From Allacma fusca (lineage: Eukaryota > Arthropoda > Collembola > Symphypleona > Sminthuridae), in contig OX359245.1 of NCBI GenBank assembly GCA_947179485.1, forward strand, positions 39,605,067 to 39,669,066: a DNA stretch of 64,000 nt, in the 5' to 3' direction. The translations under genes and the position numbers were made by a program. Shown here piece by piece: positions 12,201-26,575 of this stretch (its first letter is position 1; the number at the start of each line of letters is the position of its first letter). The notes under the pieces were generated by a model. It was not told the DNA's origin, did no database searches, and saw only the letters and a program-made list of their open reading frames with translations.

Positions 12201-15200
12201 TACTCATAGAACTATTCCTAGTACGTACGTGTAATATTTTTTATATATGTACATATCCAACACATTATAAAGATAGTAGTCTAAATATCCTAACTTAGTA
12301 ACTATATGCAATATATTTATAATGACTGGTGTTTAAATTGACATAGAATTAAACTTGTTACTATTTCACACTACAAATACAGTCAGTAATTATGCACTTA
12401 TGTGTAGAACATCAAGGATTTCAATCTCAAACACATCACATGTACATTTCCGTAACCCTTTGTTGTCTGGCACAAAGTCCTTTTATGTACATGCCTGATT
12501 CTGAGAAGTGTGACCAAAAACGTCCATAATTTTTTACACTTTGATTATTGATTACACATATGGACAGGAGTTACTACACAACATTGCTGGTCTTTTTCCT
12601 ACAGTTCTTCCGAGTCTACTTATATAGATAGTCTACCATGAAACAGTTTTTCATTGACGTGTCCATTGAATAATAATTACTGTACTGCCAGTTTATTATG
12701 CAAAAGCTAATTACAATTTGATTCCAATACATAATTACTTACATATACATATATAAATATCGATTCAGTAACAATTACGTTTTTTTTAATATTAGGTGCA
12801 AATTGTAAATTTGCGGTGTAGAAAAACTGCACCACAAAATACTAAAGAGTAAATAAACTGCACTAGCACAGACTTGCGACTGTTAATAAAATCTCATGAT
12901 AACATAGTTTCACTGCAATTGCACCAATATGTAAAATTGGACCTCAAAAATTTACATACTGACAAAGTAAACAAGCCTGAATATAATAAAAATTACAGCC
13001 TATCCGAAGTTGCTGTAAATCTGCAGGAATGATTCATCAAATTCAAATATAGATGGATAAAGTAAGTAATATTTCTATTTAATATACACACAATGTAATG
13101 TGTCCACAGGAAAAAAAACTAACCCCATATAGGAAAAGTCATTTAAAACTCGGCACGAAAATATTTACTTCCACACAGACTGAAACCAAAGGACTGCTTT
13201 TTCCTTCTATATACAAAACTAACATGACAATCACAAAATTACAATATACACAGAGCGTAGCTGAACCATAACTAGCATTAATAGCCTATTTGAAGTGGAT
13301 CTGTGGACATATACACAATGATCATTAATTTCCCTATTAAAACAAGCACGATACAGTTTTCATCATTAAAAATCAATATATTCAAACTCAGATTAGCCTT
13401 GTGTGGAAATAGTAATTATATAATTATTGCTAAAAATCATTCCGCCTTTCCTTCTTCCTCATAAGCGATTCCATACACTGAATAATTTCTCTAGCCCTAT
13501 TAAAAACCTACTTAGTAAATACTTACTACTTAACCAGAAGCCGGAACTTCTAAGTGCCAGATGTTCTATACATTTAAGTTATAAAAAAATATCCATATAC
13601 ACAGGGACTAGGAACCAATATCCATGTCCGGAAAAACTTGTACTCTTACAAAAAAATAATAAAACAGCATATTCCAATTAAGAGCCATTTTCTTAACATC
13701 AATTTCGACAGGCCATGGAATTTAAAAGCGATTATAAGGACTCATTTCATATCATTACACTTAACAATATATCAGTAGCATTAGACATCAATGACAATTT
13801 CCCTTGGATTCTGAATCCGTCAATACTTAAGCATAGAAAATTATACACATAAAACTAACAAATAATAAACCCTCAAAAAAAAATTGTGCGTGAGTCAAAC
13901 CTAGGTCATAAGGCTGTACATACATGGATACATGGCCAACTAGGAAAGAGTTTTCTACTTCTACGGAATCCCAAGTTTTAGTACCAAATTCCCAATAACA
14001 ACAATTCTGCAATACAATAAGCCCAGCACACACATACAAATTTACTTATTATGTATACTCAAATACGGGGTTAACTACTGTCCTCATTTGTGCCCCTTAG
14101 GATTTCCACGCTTCTACAGCAATTACTAATTACAATTACTCATACTTTGGTTACTACACAAAAGAACTTGTGAAAAAGCATCGACACACGGACGGAGGAC
14201 AATCTCTTCTTGGAATTTTACAAACACATTGTTTCTTTAACGACTGGGTCTTTCAGGACTAGTACCAAGGAATTACTGTAAGAAATAAAAAAGCCTGTCA
14301 TTACATCTTATTGGGAAACGCAAACATACAGTACATTCTCGCAGTGCATGGCACACTCTAAATACACCAGCACCTGTCCCATTCCATCTCTGCACAGATG
14401 AACCCAAATATTTAAACACATTCCCATTTACCCCAATGTTAATTCCTGTCCTTACAACAGCAACCCAGTAAAAGTCTTTAGCTTGCTTTAGCACGGCTTC
14501 AGGGAGGGATGCTCTTACAAAGACTCTCCACTCCATTCCTGTGAAACTATAATCTTGAAAGTACAAGTACAAGGAAAGGCATGCCAAAAATCACACTAAT
14601 TGGCAAGTTCTCGAGTAACGTGTAACTTTTCCAATAGTCCCTTATGTATCCAGTATCCGTAGCCCAGTCCATGTAAATAAATATGTAATTTTACTTACAT
14701 ATAAGCACATTTGCAAGAAGACAAACGTATTCGAATGAGGTAGCTAACCTCATTGCATTTTACGTGTGTACTGTGCTGTGTACGTCTATATAACTAGAGC
14801 CGTCGGCATTTCTCCAAGTCTCCATTTCAACCATATAGTAATACTCAACTGTACTTATATAACTGAGTATAGGGACACTAACATACATATGTATACATAT
14901 ACATATACTTTAGTTTTAATAGTAATGGGACAACACAAGACTTACGACAGTCTTGACGTATATACTCTGACTCACTCCTCACCGCTCTCACACAGTCTCA
15001 CTCACTATCGGCTATGTATGCCCCATTGAATAGACTCTACATGGAAAGTCAATAATTAGCAATAATGACTCATAAAAGTACATTCCACCAAGGGAAATGA
15101 TCTGGAAAAAGCCCCAAGAACAGCACTTATTAATACAGTGTCACGTCATCATCCCTTCCATATAACAATCTACACACGAACCGTCAATTTATAAATGTAT

Positions 15201-18200
15201 AAGCATCTAAAATACCCAGACCAGACCCATCCCTTACTATTACTTTTTTACACATGTGTTTTGTTAGGTATAAGGACGGATGGAATTATTGACAGGGGAC
15301 TAATTAGATACAAATCATTACACAAATGCTCTTTTCCTCCTAACTAACTTGAACATATAATTTTGTACACATACGCTCCTCCATATCAGAGTCACAAATT
15401 GAATATATTATAGACACACAAAAAAGAAGCTTGTACTAATAGACAAAAGGAACCTCCCGCAGTGATCCAATCGGACGGGATCACTCCTATATACTACACA
15501 ATACAATACCATATGTAATTATTTATTTCTTGCTATATTACATTTTAGCTTTCTATGTAATCTGATTATTCTATCTACAGCTATAAGGTGCAACTTATAA
15601 TAATAGTAATTTCACTATACTGCTACTACATTAGCACAAATTGTCCCTGTACACCACTTGTTGCTACCATAGTCAATAATAAATATTAGTAATAGTAATC
15701 AGTAATCACGTATGTATGTATGTATAGTGCAGATACTGCAAAAAGAGTAGACTACGGATATATAATTACTTACATATATCTATAGATACATACATCCATG
15801 TATAGAGCCCTAATTTTTATTAGAAAATAATACAGAGATATACTCCCAATGCAAGTCAAGAACCTTCATATTATACTAGACAATATGTACTTTAAGTCCC
15901 TATCGGTAAAGAAAAAGCACAGGGGGCATATTCCTTTGGAATGAGAGTCAATTGTACAGATATCCACAGAGAGATCAAAGAATGCCTATAGTCACAAGAA
16001 AGAATTGTCAAGAACGATCCACAAGAGCCACATGCCACATAGTAGTGAACACATTAGATCATACGGCCCTTCCTATTCAATATTAGAACTAACTAATGAA
16101 TTCCGAAGAAAAGGAAGCCACGTACTTCCATTCGATGTATGTATGTATCCGTATCTACTATATGCATATCAGGAGAGATTACTGTGCACGTAGTTACATT
16201 ACTCCTTGACATACAAAATTATCCTTATCCCTAATAATGGTAATGTAGGCAGGCAGTAACTACAATATTTATAACAGAGCTCTCCTAGTGAGTTTCACAA
16301 ATTTGCACACATGCATAAACTTAAAAGCATATCTAGTCATGGACGCTACCATATATTTATGTATATGAATGGAAATGAGTACAAAAGTAATACAAGTCTT
16401 GTCAAAACATTCAGAGCATATCGTCTCGATAGCCCCGTGTTGAAAAAAACATTCTTCGGAAAGAGTTTGAGATCCCGGTTCAGAAAATATTTGTAAAATA
16501 ATTAGATATGTACACAAAATTCAATAGGTCGGGACTAAATAGTCCCTTATTCTCAATGCATCTGAGGAGGTCCATGCCCATACATATACGCCGGAATATT
16601 ACTTGCTATAATAAATGCAGACAACGTTCCTTAACCCATGAACATAGGATCCCAAAATATAGGGAACTAAAACTAATATTAGACTAATGCTGGAGCTGAG
16701 CTCCACACATGGAAACGGACCTGTAGGTATACTTACAAATCACAATTATACAAAAATTCAAAGCATCTTTGAATGTACAATACACTGTAGGTGGTCTGTT
16801 AAAGAGCAAAAGTGAACATCCGCAATAATAACTCGCTATATCTAAAAATCAAAAGGGATTTAACATTTGGGAAAATTGTCTACAAAGAAAAAAATTAATT
16901 ATTACTATTAGATACTATTAATATAGAGACCTAAATTAGATCTAAATTTAGACATAAATATTACATGACAAAATTGACCTTCAATTACTATATTTACTAT
17001 AAACAATATCACACTCCTATATCAGTCTGCACTACTGCCTTTTAACAATTATTTTTGGACTACTAAATACAAGGAGGGAATTTAAACTAAACTCCGGCGA
17101 GAGAAATCTTTTCATAGATTCAGCAGATAGCTAATAATTAAAGAGATTTGCATAAATTATACACGTAATTAGGTAAACGTCCAGACCCCTGTAATTATTT
17201 GTAGTTCATTAGATAATCCCAGCAATGCGTACGTATAGACTTTGCTATACCCACAGGGAGCATTCATTTGGAGTTCATTTCCAAAATCAAATTTAATTAC
17301 ACTTGCTTTACGAACGTTTTCTTATTTTAGAATGTACTAATACTAGGTGGTACACAGTTGGCCAAAAGAAAATAAACTTCAAAATTATCTCCCCATCCAG
17401 AGCTACGCAGATCACGGAGCACTTATAAAAGTCAGGGACATAAAGTAATTTGGAAATTCCAGGAAAGTGATAACCTACAATGAAGGAACAAGTGACAGAG
17501 AAGTGCCTTTCCTTTGACTTTGAACAAGTTTCACTCTTTTCCCATATATCTAGAAAGTTCGTCTCTACACTTACAAATAAGTAGATACTTATACACTTTT
17601 CATATAATATCATCTCTTTCACTCTCCTAAAAGTCTCCTACATAGTTTAATTGCCTCTGACTGTCAATTTATCTCCCAACATAGAGGAACAACTTTCCGG
17701 ATAATTACGTAAAAAAAAGTTTTTTTTGTAAAGGGACAATTTGCGGAATGTTTAAACTTCCAGATAAAAAATGTTCGTGCAAGGTAAAGTGATATATGTA
17801 CCTATATATATATGCACATATGTAGGTATCTATACATGGTCCTTGGATACACACGCTTGAAGTACAAGTCTCGCTATAATCACAATCACGAACATTTTTT
17901 TAAAAGCGCTAAAAAAATTCTGAGACATCTTTCCCTAAAAAAAGCGTCAATTCCAACTCTGCAATTTCCACAGGAGCACTCTAAAGATTCGAGAGAAACA
18001 AATTTAAAAAATCCACTGTCCTTTATTTATGTATGTAAATGGTCATTCATTTAAAATTTAAATTTAATTTGCACATAACCTTCGAAAATTTAATCAGTGT
18101 AACGCTCCAATTAATTCGGACAGGCGTTATATTTTGTACAGTCTACACCTATGGGAGCTTATTGACATCATTAGATCTAATTGACTTCTCTTCCACATTA

Positions 18201-18926
18201 CGTCAGTCATCGGCCCCTTCTTTTATTTACATTTCCCCAACAAATACACGCTCACACACACACACACCCACAGACACACACAAATGCGCACACATTGGCT
18301 ATTTCCAAAACTAATAAATTAGTTTTCCCCGAAAGCCCGAACACCATTCTAGCTAATGGGGATTAGCCTTCATCCTTCAATCTCCACGGATAGTCTCTCT
18401 ATACCTATAGTGACATACATATTTACATCCAATACTCATCCATACAATTTCAAGCAATTGGATTCTGTCATGATTAAGGATTAAAGCATTTAATTTAGTA
18501 TTTCCATTTATTAAAATCTATCCCTCAGGCCTAGTCTCATATACAATTCAATCCATGTTTATTCTTAGGATGCATTAAACATCATTACGTGGGATTTCCT
18601 ATAAATAGTACATACACGTAATAATCCTAAAATTATATAAAAGTTATAAAAAGTCTCACAATGCTCCTCACCCCTAAAAGTAGATCCTATATACATAATT
18701 ACGAAGGAGCCCATAATAAAATAATGCATTCACCGAGTCGTGATAATCGATGAATTGCCCTGCTCTGCTCATTCCTCCCTAGAGAGTCGGGTTCCGTGCT
18801 CGTGAACTAATTAAAATCATTTGACATGGGAAAGGCAGCTAGAGTATATAATTAGATACATATAGGTATATTAAATATACATGGCATGTATAAACTATGA
18901 GGAAGAGAAAGTCGAGAAAGTATTAC

Positions 18927-18957
<31 letters not shown>

Positions 18958-21028
18958 CAAAATCTCTATTACTTTTCCACATAACAGCTAACTGAGTCAG
19001 AATTGCTTTACTTATACATACATTTATGTACATATTATACAATAATTACTACATACGTATATTATTTGACATCCACTAATAGGCTATATAGGTAATATAT
19101 AGGACATGCTCCGTAAGTTACGTCACAAGTCACAAGGGTCTAGGATATACAGGACGCTGGGTTCTGAGTACCTATAATACAGAGCATATAGGACAAATGT
19201 TAATAATCAACTCGTATTGGTTCATATATAGTGTCTATGCGGGACTTTGTTCAAACAACCATATATTATATAATTATGTATGTTATTGACATAGTAGTGT
19301 ACATACATACATAGTTCATCTGACCATTCCGCAAAAAGGGACGGAGTTCAAGGCTGAATGCTCAATTAGCTCTTGAGGCTCTTTCACCACCCGTAACTAA
19401 AACTTCCAGGGAGTCAAATTCTTATTAACCATGAGGTCTCTGTATCCCAATGACCATAAATACAAGTTATTCTGTACATGTACACACATACATAAATATA
19501 TAAAATAATCCTATTGCGGCATAATAAGTCATATATAGCATAAGTATACAGTGGTAGGGGTATATATAGGCTCACCGGGACTAACTGCTGGGTTCAATTC
19601 TCGAAAATTGGCTTGACGATCCGAATACAACCACCCAGCCGTGTAAATAAATATTTACATGCAATAATTATTACTCAAGTTCCAGACCATTTCATGCCAG
19701 AGCTCAGAGATCCTATCGGAATATGCCTAATTAAGCCCCATATTTCAAAGTCCCTCCTGCCCGTAACCACTGTGACCTGGGACAATAATTATTTCCGTAA
19801 TCGGACTAAATAGCCATGGGTTTCTGTCGTTATTACTTAATTACAGGATAGCTTCAAAATTACAACTGCATGGATAACTCCTTGTATCCACAAGGATATT
19901 TATATCTATGTATGTGTAGGAAGAACGATTTAATATAAATCCAATCCCCGTGGGCTATATACACAGCGTGTCAAATGAGTTTTAAGCACAAGTGTGTCAT
20001 TTATATAATTAGTTTAAACCCAGGAACTCCACATGACCGACATGTCCCACTGTCATACAACAAGTCTTGACGAAACTTTAGAACTGAAGGGAAAATTCCT
20101 GCTTTTACATCATATATATAGTATTATAAATTAAAACTTGGAAAATAAACAACATTTCCAGGACTTGGGGCTAAGACCCGACAAATTAATTCCTGGAGGT
20201 GAATTCATACTTGCGATTGACGCATTACCCTGGCCATAATATAATAAGTATAATTAGATAAGTTAAGTAATAAAAATCTCTGGAAGCTCCCAGCATTCCC
20301 CTGGACAATTAACATAATGACAGGCCATATATAACAGAGTGTCACAGTATTGGGTTACCTCATTTGTAGACTACAGTCCAGAGACACATCCAAAATTTCT
20401 TTTTTGAAATGCGGAGGAAATACACATAGTACACGGATCCCCTCCAATGGAAATAATACTGGGCTCACTTACAGATTTCAACAGATACCTAAATATAGAG
20501 TTTCAATACCTGGATGAGAATGATCTGATGGTATGCTTAGATGTACCTACATAATTATATTTCTCGTACGTCCCGTATGTACATAGCATTGATAGATACT
20601 ACTCAAATTCCATCCACAGGAAATTTAATACTTTTTGTTAAATACAGCCACAGCAGCATATATGTATCTGTGTACATATCTCCAAATGAAATCTGCCATT
20701 AGTAAATCATGAGCCCCAATCCCGTAATAGTTGAGTCTTGACAGGGGAAAGTGACGCCATTAAAAAGGGATCCCATCACTGAGCGGAAACTACTTTGCTT
20801 CAAATGCCCAGCACAATATCAAAATCTCCACAGAAAACTCCCTACTCCCTGTGTACCACCTATATATGTATGTAGATACCTATTCGAATTTCCGATCTGT
20901 TTTCCAATACTTTCTCTTCTCGGGTGTACGAGACAGGAGCGAGGCAGAGTCAGAGGTGATGGAAACTTGGGAAGCACACTTGGAGGAACATGAAACTGAT
21001 GTGCGAGGAGCATTCAAACTATTTTAGT
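9267..21028. other. Long RSK intron, first part; no gene recognised
   Basis: About 11.8 kb of AT-rich sequence. ORFs here are short and lack recognisable protein families. It holds a (GA)n tract at 18930-18957 and a CA-rich stretch near 18250-18285. I saw no RNA gene and no transposon with clear ends. Confidence 0.5.
18930..18957. repeat. (AG)n microsatellite
   Basis: About 14 uninterrupted GA units. Confidence 0.95.
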
Positions 21029-21077
21029 ACATACATACGTACATACATACATACATACATACATACATACATACATA
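21029..21077. repeat. (CATA)n microsatellite
   Basis: About 12 tetranucleotide units, one interrupted by ACGTA. Confidence 0.93.
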
Positions 21078-22320
21078 GAATCTCCCATTACTTCCCCATG
21101 TCATATGAAACTTTCATTTTACTAGACATTCCTGTCCATGGAGCTCACAATCAGCTTACTGTATTTTATGCGGTAGCTACGATACTTCCACAAGGATTGG
21201 CCAAAAATTGAGAATGCTAATATTCAAGGTATTTTCATTTTGTGGAACTTGGAGTGTGTGTATTTGTGTATACTTACTTTTCCGGCTAGTACAAGCATTC
21301 TCTTCGCATATTCAGATTTTTCCAATCTCCAGCTTCTTAATGAGCAGGCTTATTGAGCCACACTTAGTAATTAATTTTCGATAGCGATTCCTAAGAAACA
21401 TGAATTTGGGATGTCAAACTAGGAGTATTATTATGAAATCAAAAATGGTCATTATATTTATTCCCAAATATGGAAAGAAATTCAGCAATTTTGACTCCAT
21501 CCTAAAATTGTGCTCCTCAATACAGCATAGAGAAAAAATGAAGAAATAGAAATTAACAATAGAGGGGAGAGGAATTTGTAATTTAGCTTTAAATAGATAC
21601 AAAATACAAGGTAATCAGCACTCACGTCATAGACTCTCTCATGGCAGGGCAAAATTGGAAAATCTAGTATTATATCTACTGATAACATATTACATAAATA
21701 TAGCTGGAAGCGATAGGAACTTGAATATTCAATGTTCACATAGTGTTCGGAGCCGATGGATCATCCTATCCTATAGTTTTTCTTTTCTCTCGCTAATAAT
21801 TTTATCCTCCCGTCTCAACTCTGCCAGCTCATATATATGATGATGTATCTCCCTCAGGAAAGGAAAACACTGTGGATCTCCCGATATTTCAATTTCTCCC
21901 ATCATAATCCCCGTATCATGTGCAAGCAGCAGTGCTTGCTATTTTTTTATGCAAATCCTGTCGCCCCCCTCTACTGACGTTCGTTCCTTACGTCGTACAG
22001 TAGCTCCTCTACGCACACAAGATAATTAACTTTCACACTGAAGAAACCCGACACTCAGGGATAGGACAGGAGCAAGCGGGTATTTTTTTTTCAACAACAA
22101 AGATCCATCTATGTACATCATCTCCATCTCTGTACATAAATTTATGTATCTATAGATTCAGAATACAAAACACATGATCCCATGTATTGTCTACATGTCC
22201 CATGCTTTCATACTAAGTGCTGGGAATGATCCCGACTGTTCCAGGATTCCTGGCCTATAGATGTACATATCTATCCAAATGCTCCGCTCCCCAGGATGCC
22301 ACCAAGAATGAGAATATTTC

Positions 22321-22343
22321 GGAGGGGGGGGGGTGAGGGGGGG
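22321..22343. repeat. G-rich tract
   Basis: Two runs of seven or more G separated by TGA, a potential quadruplex-forming sequence on the plus strand. Confidence 0.7.
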
Positions 22344-23790
22344 TTTCCAAGACCTTAGAAATGATCCGGTCCATGCTTAGAGGAACCAGAATGATTGTGA
22401 GAAAAGATTCAAAAATGTTTGCTCCAGGACCAGACCAGTCCGAGCCCTACTAGAGTCATCATATCATATGATTTCAGATTAGATCCCTCCCATCCCTCAG
22501 AGCTCCTTTACATTCATTTATTTCCCATTCCCTTCCGAAACAACAAGGTACGGGACGGACGCATCCATATAGTACGTCAAGGAATCAAGTCCGGAGGAAA
22601 ACCCGAAACAACTCCCAATATTTCAGGCTCAATCTTCATAATGTACTGTCGTCTGTGACACAACAGTAAAAGTGTAAATGTAATGGATGAACGGAATCTT
22701 AATGGATGATACACTATTACATAATATATAGATAGATATATATATACGAACATCCCCTCAAATATAAATATATAGAGACAGACAGTGCCTACCCAAAAAC
22801 AATTTAGGCATCAAACCCTATACGCATGTATAGCTATCTATAAGTATGTACATAAACTCAACACTAATCTCACCGTTTTGACGTCATTCTCCGCCAACAT
22901 CGAGACCAGGCTTGATCGGACAAGTGTCTATTCCACAGCCGTGAACATTTACCATTTTGAGTGCATTGCTACTTGCTACAGAAGAGCTATCCTATACTAG
23001 TAGTAGATAAGACCAATAATAGTAAAAGCCAGCCCAAATATAAACACACTGTTTTTTAGACTATCTCTCCTCGGATCTGACAAGTCTTCCCATAACTATC
23101 CCTTCCCTAATACACACACCGCTATAGATACATAAAAGTACATATGTATGTACATACAAATAATACATGTGAGTGTGCCTCTGGAAGTTTACAAGGCTCA
23201 CATATTCACTCGCATATCCTTTTGCAATAAAAACATCAAGAACCAGCAAGTAAATCACCAAATGTTCCAATATAGCTATGTACAATACATGACAGATCTC
23301 TGTATACAATCGTAACTGTAGATACTTGTATTTTTGTACTTATAGCTACGTATGTAATATGTGTGTTTGTCTAAGGTATGGCATAGACTCTCCAGTACAA
23401 AGGTAGATATGTAGGTACTCATATAAGTACAGTATGACGGTAGAGCACAGGGAGGACAAGTTGCGACACATGAAAAACATCCATCTAAATTTTCTCACTC
23501 AATCATGCTTTCTCGTCTGTCCCTTTTCACATGAAGCTAGAAGCACACGAGGGTTTGTACATAACACGTGTAGATATGTACATGTAGGTAAAAAGCTCTT
23601 TGGGGTGAGTAGAAGGAATAGGAAGGCACATACAACATACGTATATGTAGTTAGTATCCTTTCTCATTTTTATTTTCCCTACAAAATACTCTGCTTTTTC
23701 TTACTCCTTGCCCATATCCAGCCAACACGTAACAACAACTTCATGGGTACTTACAGACGATCAAGTGATAAGGATAGATGACTTAAAATG

Positions 23791-23792
<2 letters not shown>

Positions 23793-23839
<47 letters not shown>
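23793..23839. repeat. (TC)n microsatellite
   Basis: About 23 uninterrupted CT units, the longest dinucleotide tract in the window. Confidence 0.95.
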
Positions 23840-23843
<4 letters not shown>

Positions 23844-25130
23844 CTCTTAAAGTTTCACTACAGTACTACAAATAATACCTTCCTAGCTTCCTTTCCAATT
23901 CCCTAAGCTTCACGCTAAATGTACTTATCCACAAACATGAATGTAGTAGTTACACACACATAATTATGCATTACGTTAAACCCTTTTATTATACAGGGAT
24001 TCACATCTCAAGTAAAAAAAATGTATGGGGGGGCGTTCAATATAAAAAAGAGCCGATCAACTTCTCGGTTTAATTTTCTACCCGGATGCATCCACGAAAC
24101 TAGTAATTCTCATCTCAAAGGAGTAGAGGCCCAAGTCAATAACAAAATAACAAAGGCTCCGCACAAAAAGCTTTTCTCCCAAACATATAGTTGAAGTGGT
24201 GAGAGAGAAAGAGGAGTTGACTCAAATAACAGTGCATTATAGTATAATTACGTATCTACTTATATAAAAACATATAAGTAGATATATGTATGTATCTACC
24301 TTTTTGAATACTCTTAATCTCTAGTGAGTGAGGCTCTCAACCCCTCATTTTAATAGAATAAAGAAAGGAACATTCACAGACACAAACAAAAGGTAGGCCC
24401 AAAGAAGAGGCTCTTCTAAAAATCTACAAGAGTCAACCTCTGCCCTATAACCGACAATACCAAAAAAAAAAAGAAAGAAAAAGCACTTGTACAAGTGAGT
24501 AGCATAAGAGTAAGATTAGAAATATATGTACATAAGAGAAATTCTCTGTAATATTTTAACAAATTTCCTTACACTTAATTATATTAAAAGGACAGAGAAT
24601 GATTTCCTCCAAGAGAAATTAGGCTCTCAAGTAGATTATTAATAAAATTAAAACCATGCACACTCTTAAACAAACACAGAGGATACGGACTATGATCAGG
24701 GGATCAAAAATGTCTTTTGCATATATTTACATACCATTTTAATTACTGGAAGGAATTGTTCTACTTAATTGTAAGTTGTGGCTGAATAAATGCAAAGTCA
24801 ACATTTACAATGTGTATGTATGTAATAATTATATCTCTACACACAAACAACACACTCAGATGATAAAACAGGATCTGAGGGAACATCCGGCATCACTTTG
24901 AACTCATCCGTATTGAATGTACAGGATATGCTGTTTATTGAGATTACTCACTCCATCCCAAGAGTCCGCCGACTATATACATACGTACACAGTACACACA
25001 GACAGGTTGAATGACGTTGCAAAATCTTTGCTCATCGATGCGAATAAATTGAGAGCAATGAAAGGAAAATCTTTTTAATCTGTGTACATGCATAGAGATG
25101 TGTAAGTGTAAATACACGTTACGTTTGTAA

Positions 25131-25162
25131 ATACATACATACATACATACATACATACATAC
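25131..25162. repeat. (CATA)n microsatellite
   Basis: About eight tetranucleotide units. Confidence 0.93.
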
Positions 25163-26541
25163 GACTACTCTAGCCCTTACAAAACGGACTGAATGAATGA
25201 GTGAGCTGGCTCGGACCACTCTACTCTACACATCAACTCTTAGCTCTCCACACAAATATAGCTCTTAGGAACTGAACTACAACTCCAGACTCATCTATAT
25301 TGCAGATGATGAAGGAGAGTCAGAGAAGAAGACAGATAGAGAGACCTTCCAAGAGTGCGAGAGAAATTCAGCTGAGTCATTTCATTGAGGCAGTAGTGCT
25401 TGTAAATATTAAAAGCACTCTCTACAGAAATATATCTATACAAAAAAATATATATATACGTATCTATATCTAGAGAAATACACACAAACATTTCCAAGCA
25501 CAAGTATCTATCTTTACAAGTGCTGCATATCACCATATATTCAAAAAAACATTCAAAATCCTTATCCTACAAGAGAGTCCTATGCCCTACTGAGATGGAC
25601 GCAAGTGTAAGATATAGAGAGATAGGGAGCTCTTAAGGAAAAAAACAGGGAAATGTAAACACACTCTAAGTTTCCTATGCAATTATACATAAATAAGTTA
25701 CAACCATATACGGAGGACAGGGCTCTTTCATGAAGTTGTTTGTCATTCGTATATTTCTATTACTACAATGTACTCACGGGGAGGGAGCTGCACAGAGTCT
25801 ATTCTGAGCTTGCAGTTAAAGTAGATAGGTATATGTAGATAGATACTTAAATCCATTATAACTGGAATGACGGATGATTTATTTATGAGTGAGTCAAAGG
25901 TTTCTTATTGTCATACACTTTTTATTGTTCATTGGTAATTTTATTGTACTTGGACGGACGACGGACTACCGTAACTGACACTGATCCCTTTATAAGGAAA
26001 ACAAAATATTATGTATAGGTAAATAATTATATTAGGAATTCCCTTTATTCTTTTCCCTGTGTCATACTTTTCCTTTCAATAGTCCAATTATATTCCAAAT
26101 CATGTTTTTAACATATGAACTAATTATCAACAACTCAGAACTCAAATTTAAATTCCCCGCTATTAGATGTTCCCTATACTTAATTATATGTATGTAGGTT
26201 GGGTTTACTAATTAATTCCTTATATAACTATAAAGTCTTTATCTTTAATCGTAATAATATTCAGCCCTACAGCTAAATATTTAATTTCGACATTGCTTTA
26301 CTAAATTTGTATTTTAGCATTTTTATTATATATGTAAGTAACGTAATTCCTGAAATTCCTAATCCCCTCAAGTTATTTTAGCTTAATATATTACAAAAAT
26401 TGTCAAAGGACTGGAAACAACTAGAATTTCAAGGCAATTTAAGTTTCAAGGCCAGTAGATGAGATATATCTATATCTATAGATACTTATGTAGATACATG
26501 TATTCAAACGTTTTAAAACTGTACTTAGTCAGGAATTGGAA

Positions 26542-26575
26542 CAAGGAGTTATGCCCACGTGTGCATAACTCCTTG
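26542..26575. other. Perfect 13-bp inverted repeat with CACGTG in the loop
   Basis: CAAGGAGTTATGC at 26542-26554 pairs with GCATAACTCCTTG at 26563-26575. The 8-nt loop contains the palindromic E-box core CACGTG (26556-26561). Whether it is a protein-binding site or chance is not decidable here. Confidence 0.6.

Noticed and set aside
14273..14587. 104-codon minus-strand frame inside the RSK intron
   Set aside because: No recognised domain or flanking splice sites; chance opening is plausible.
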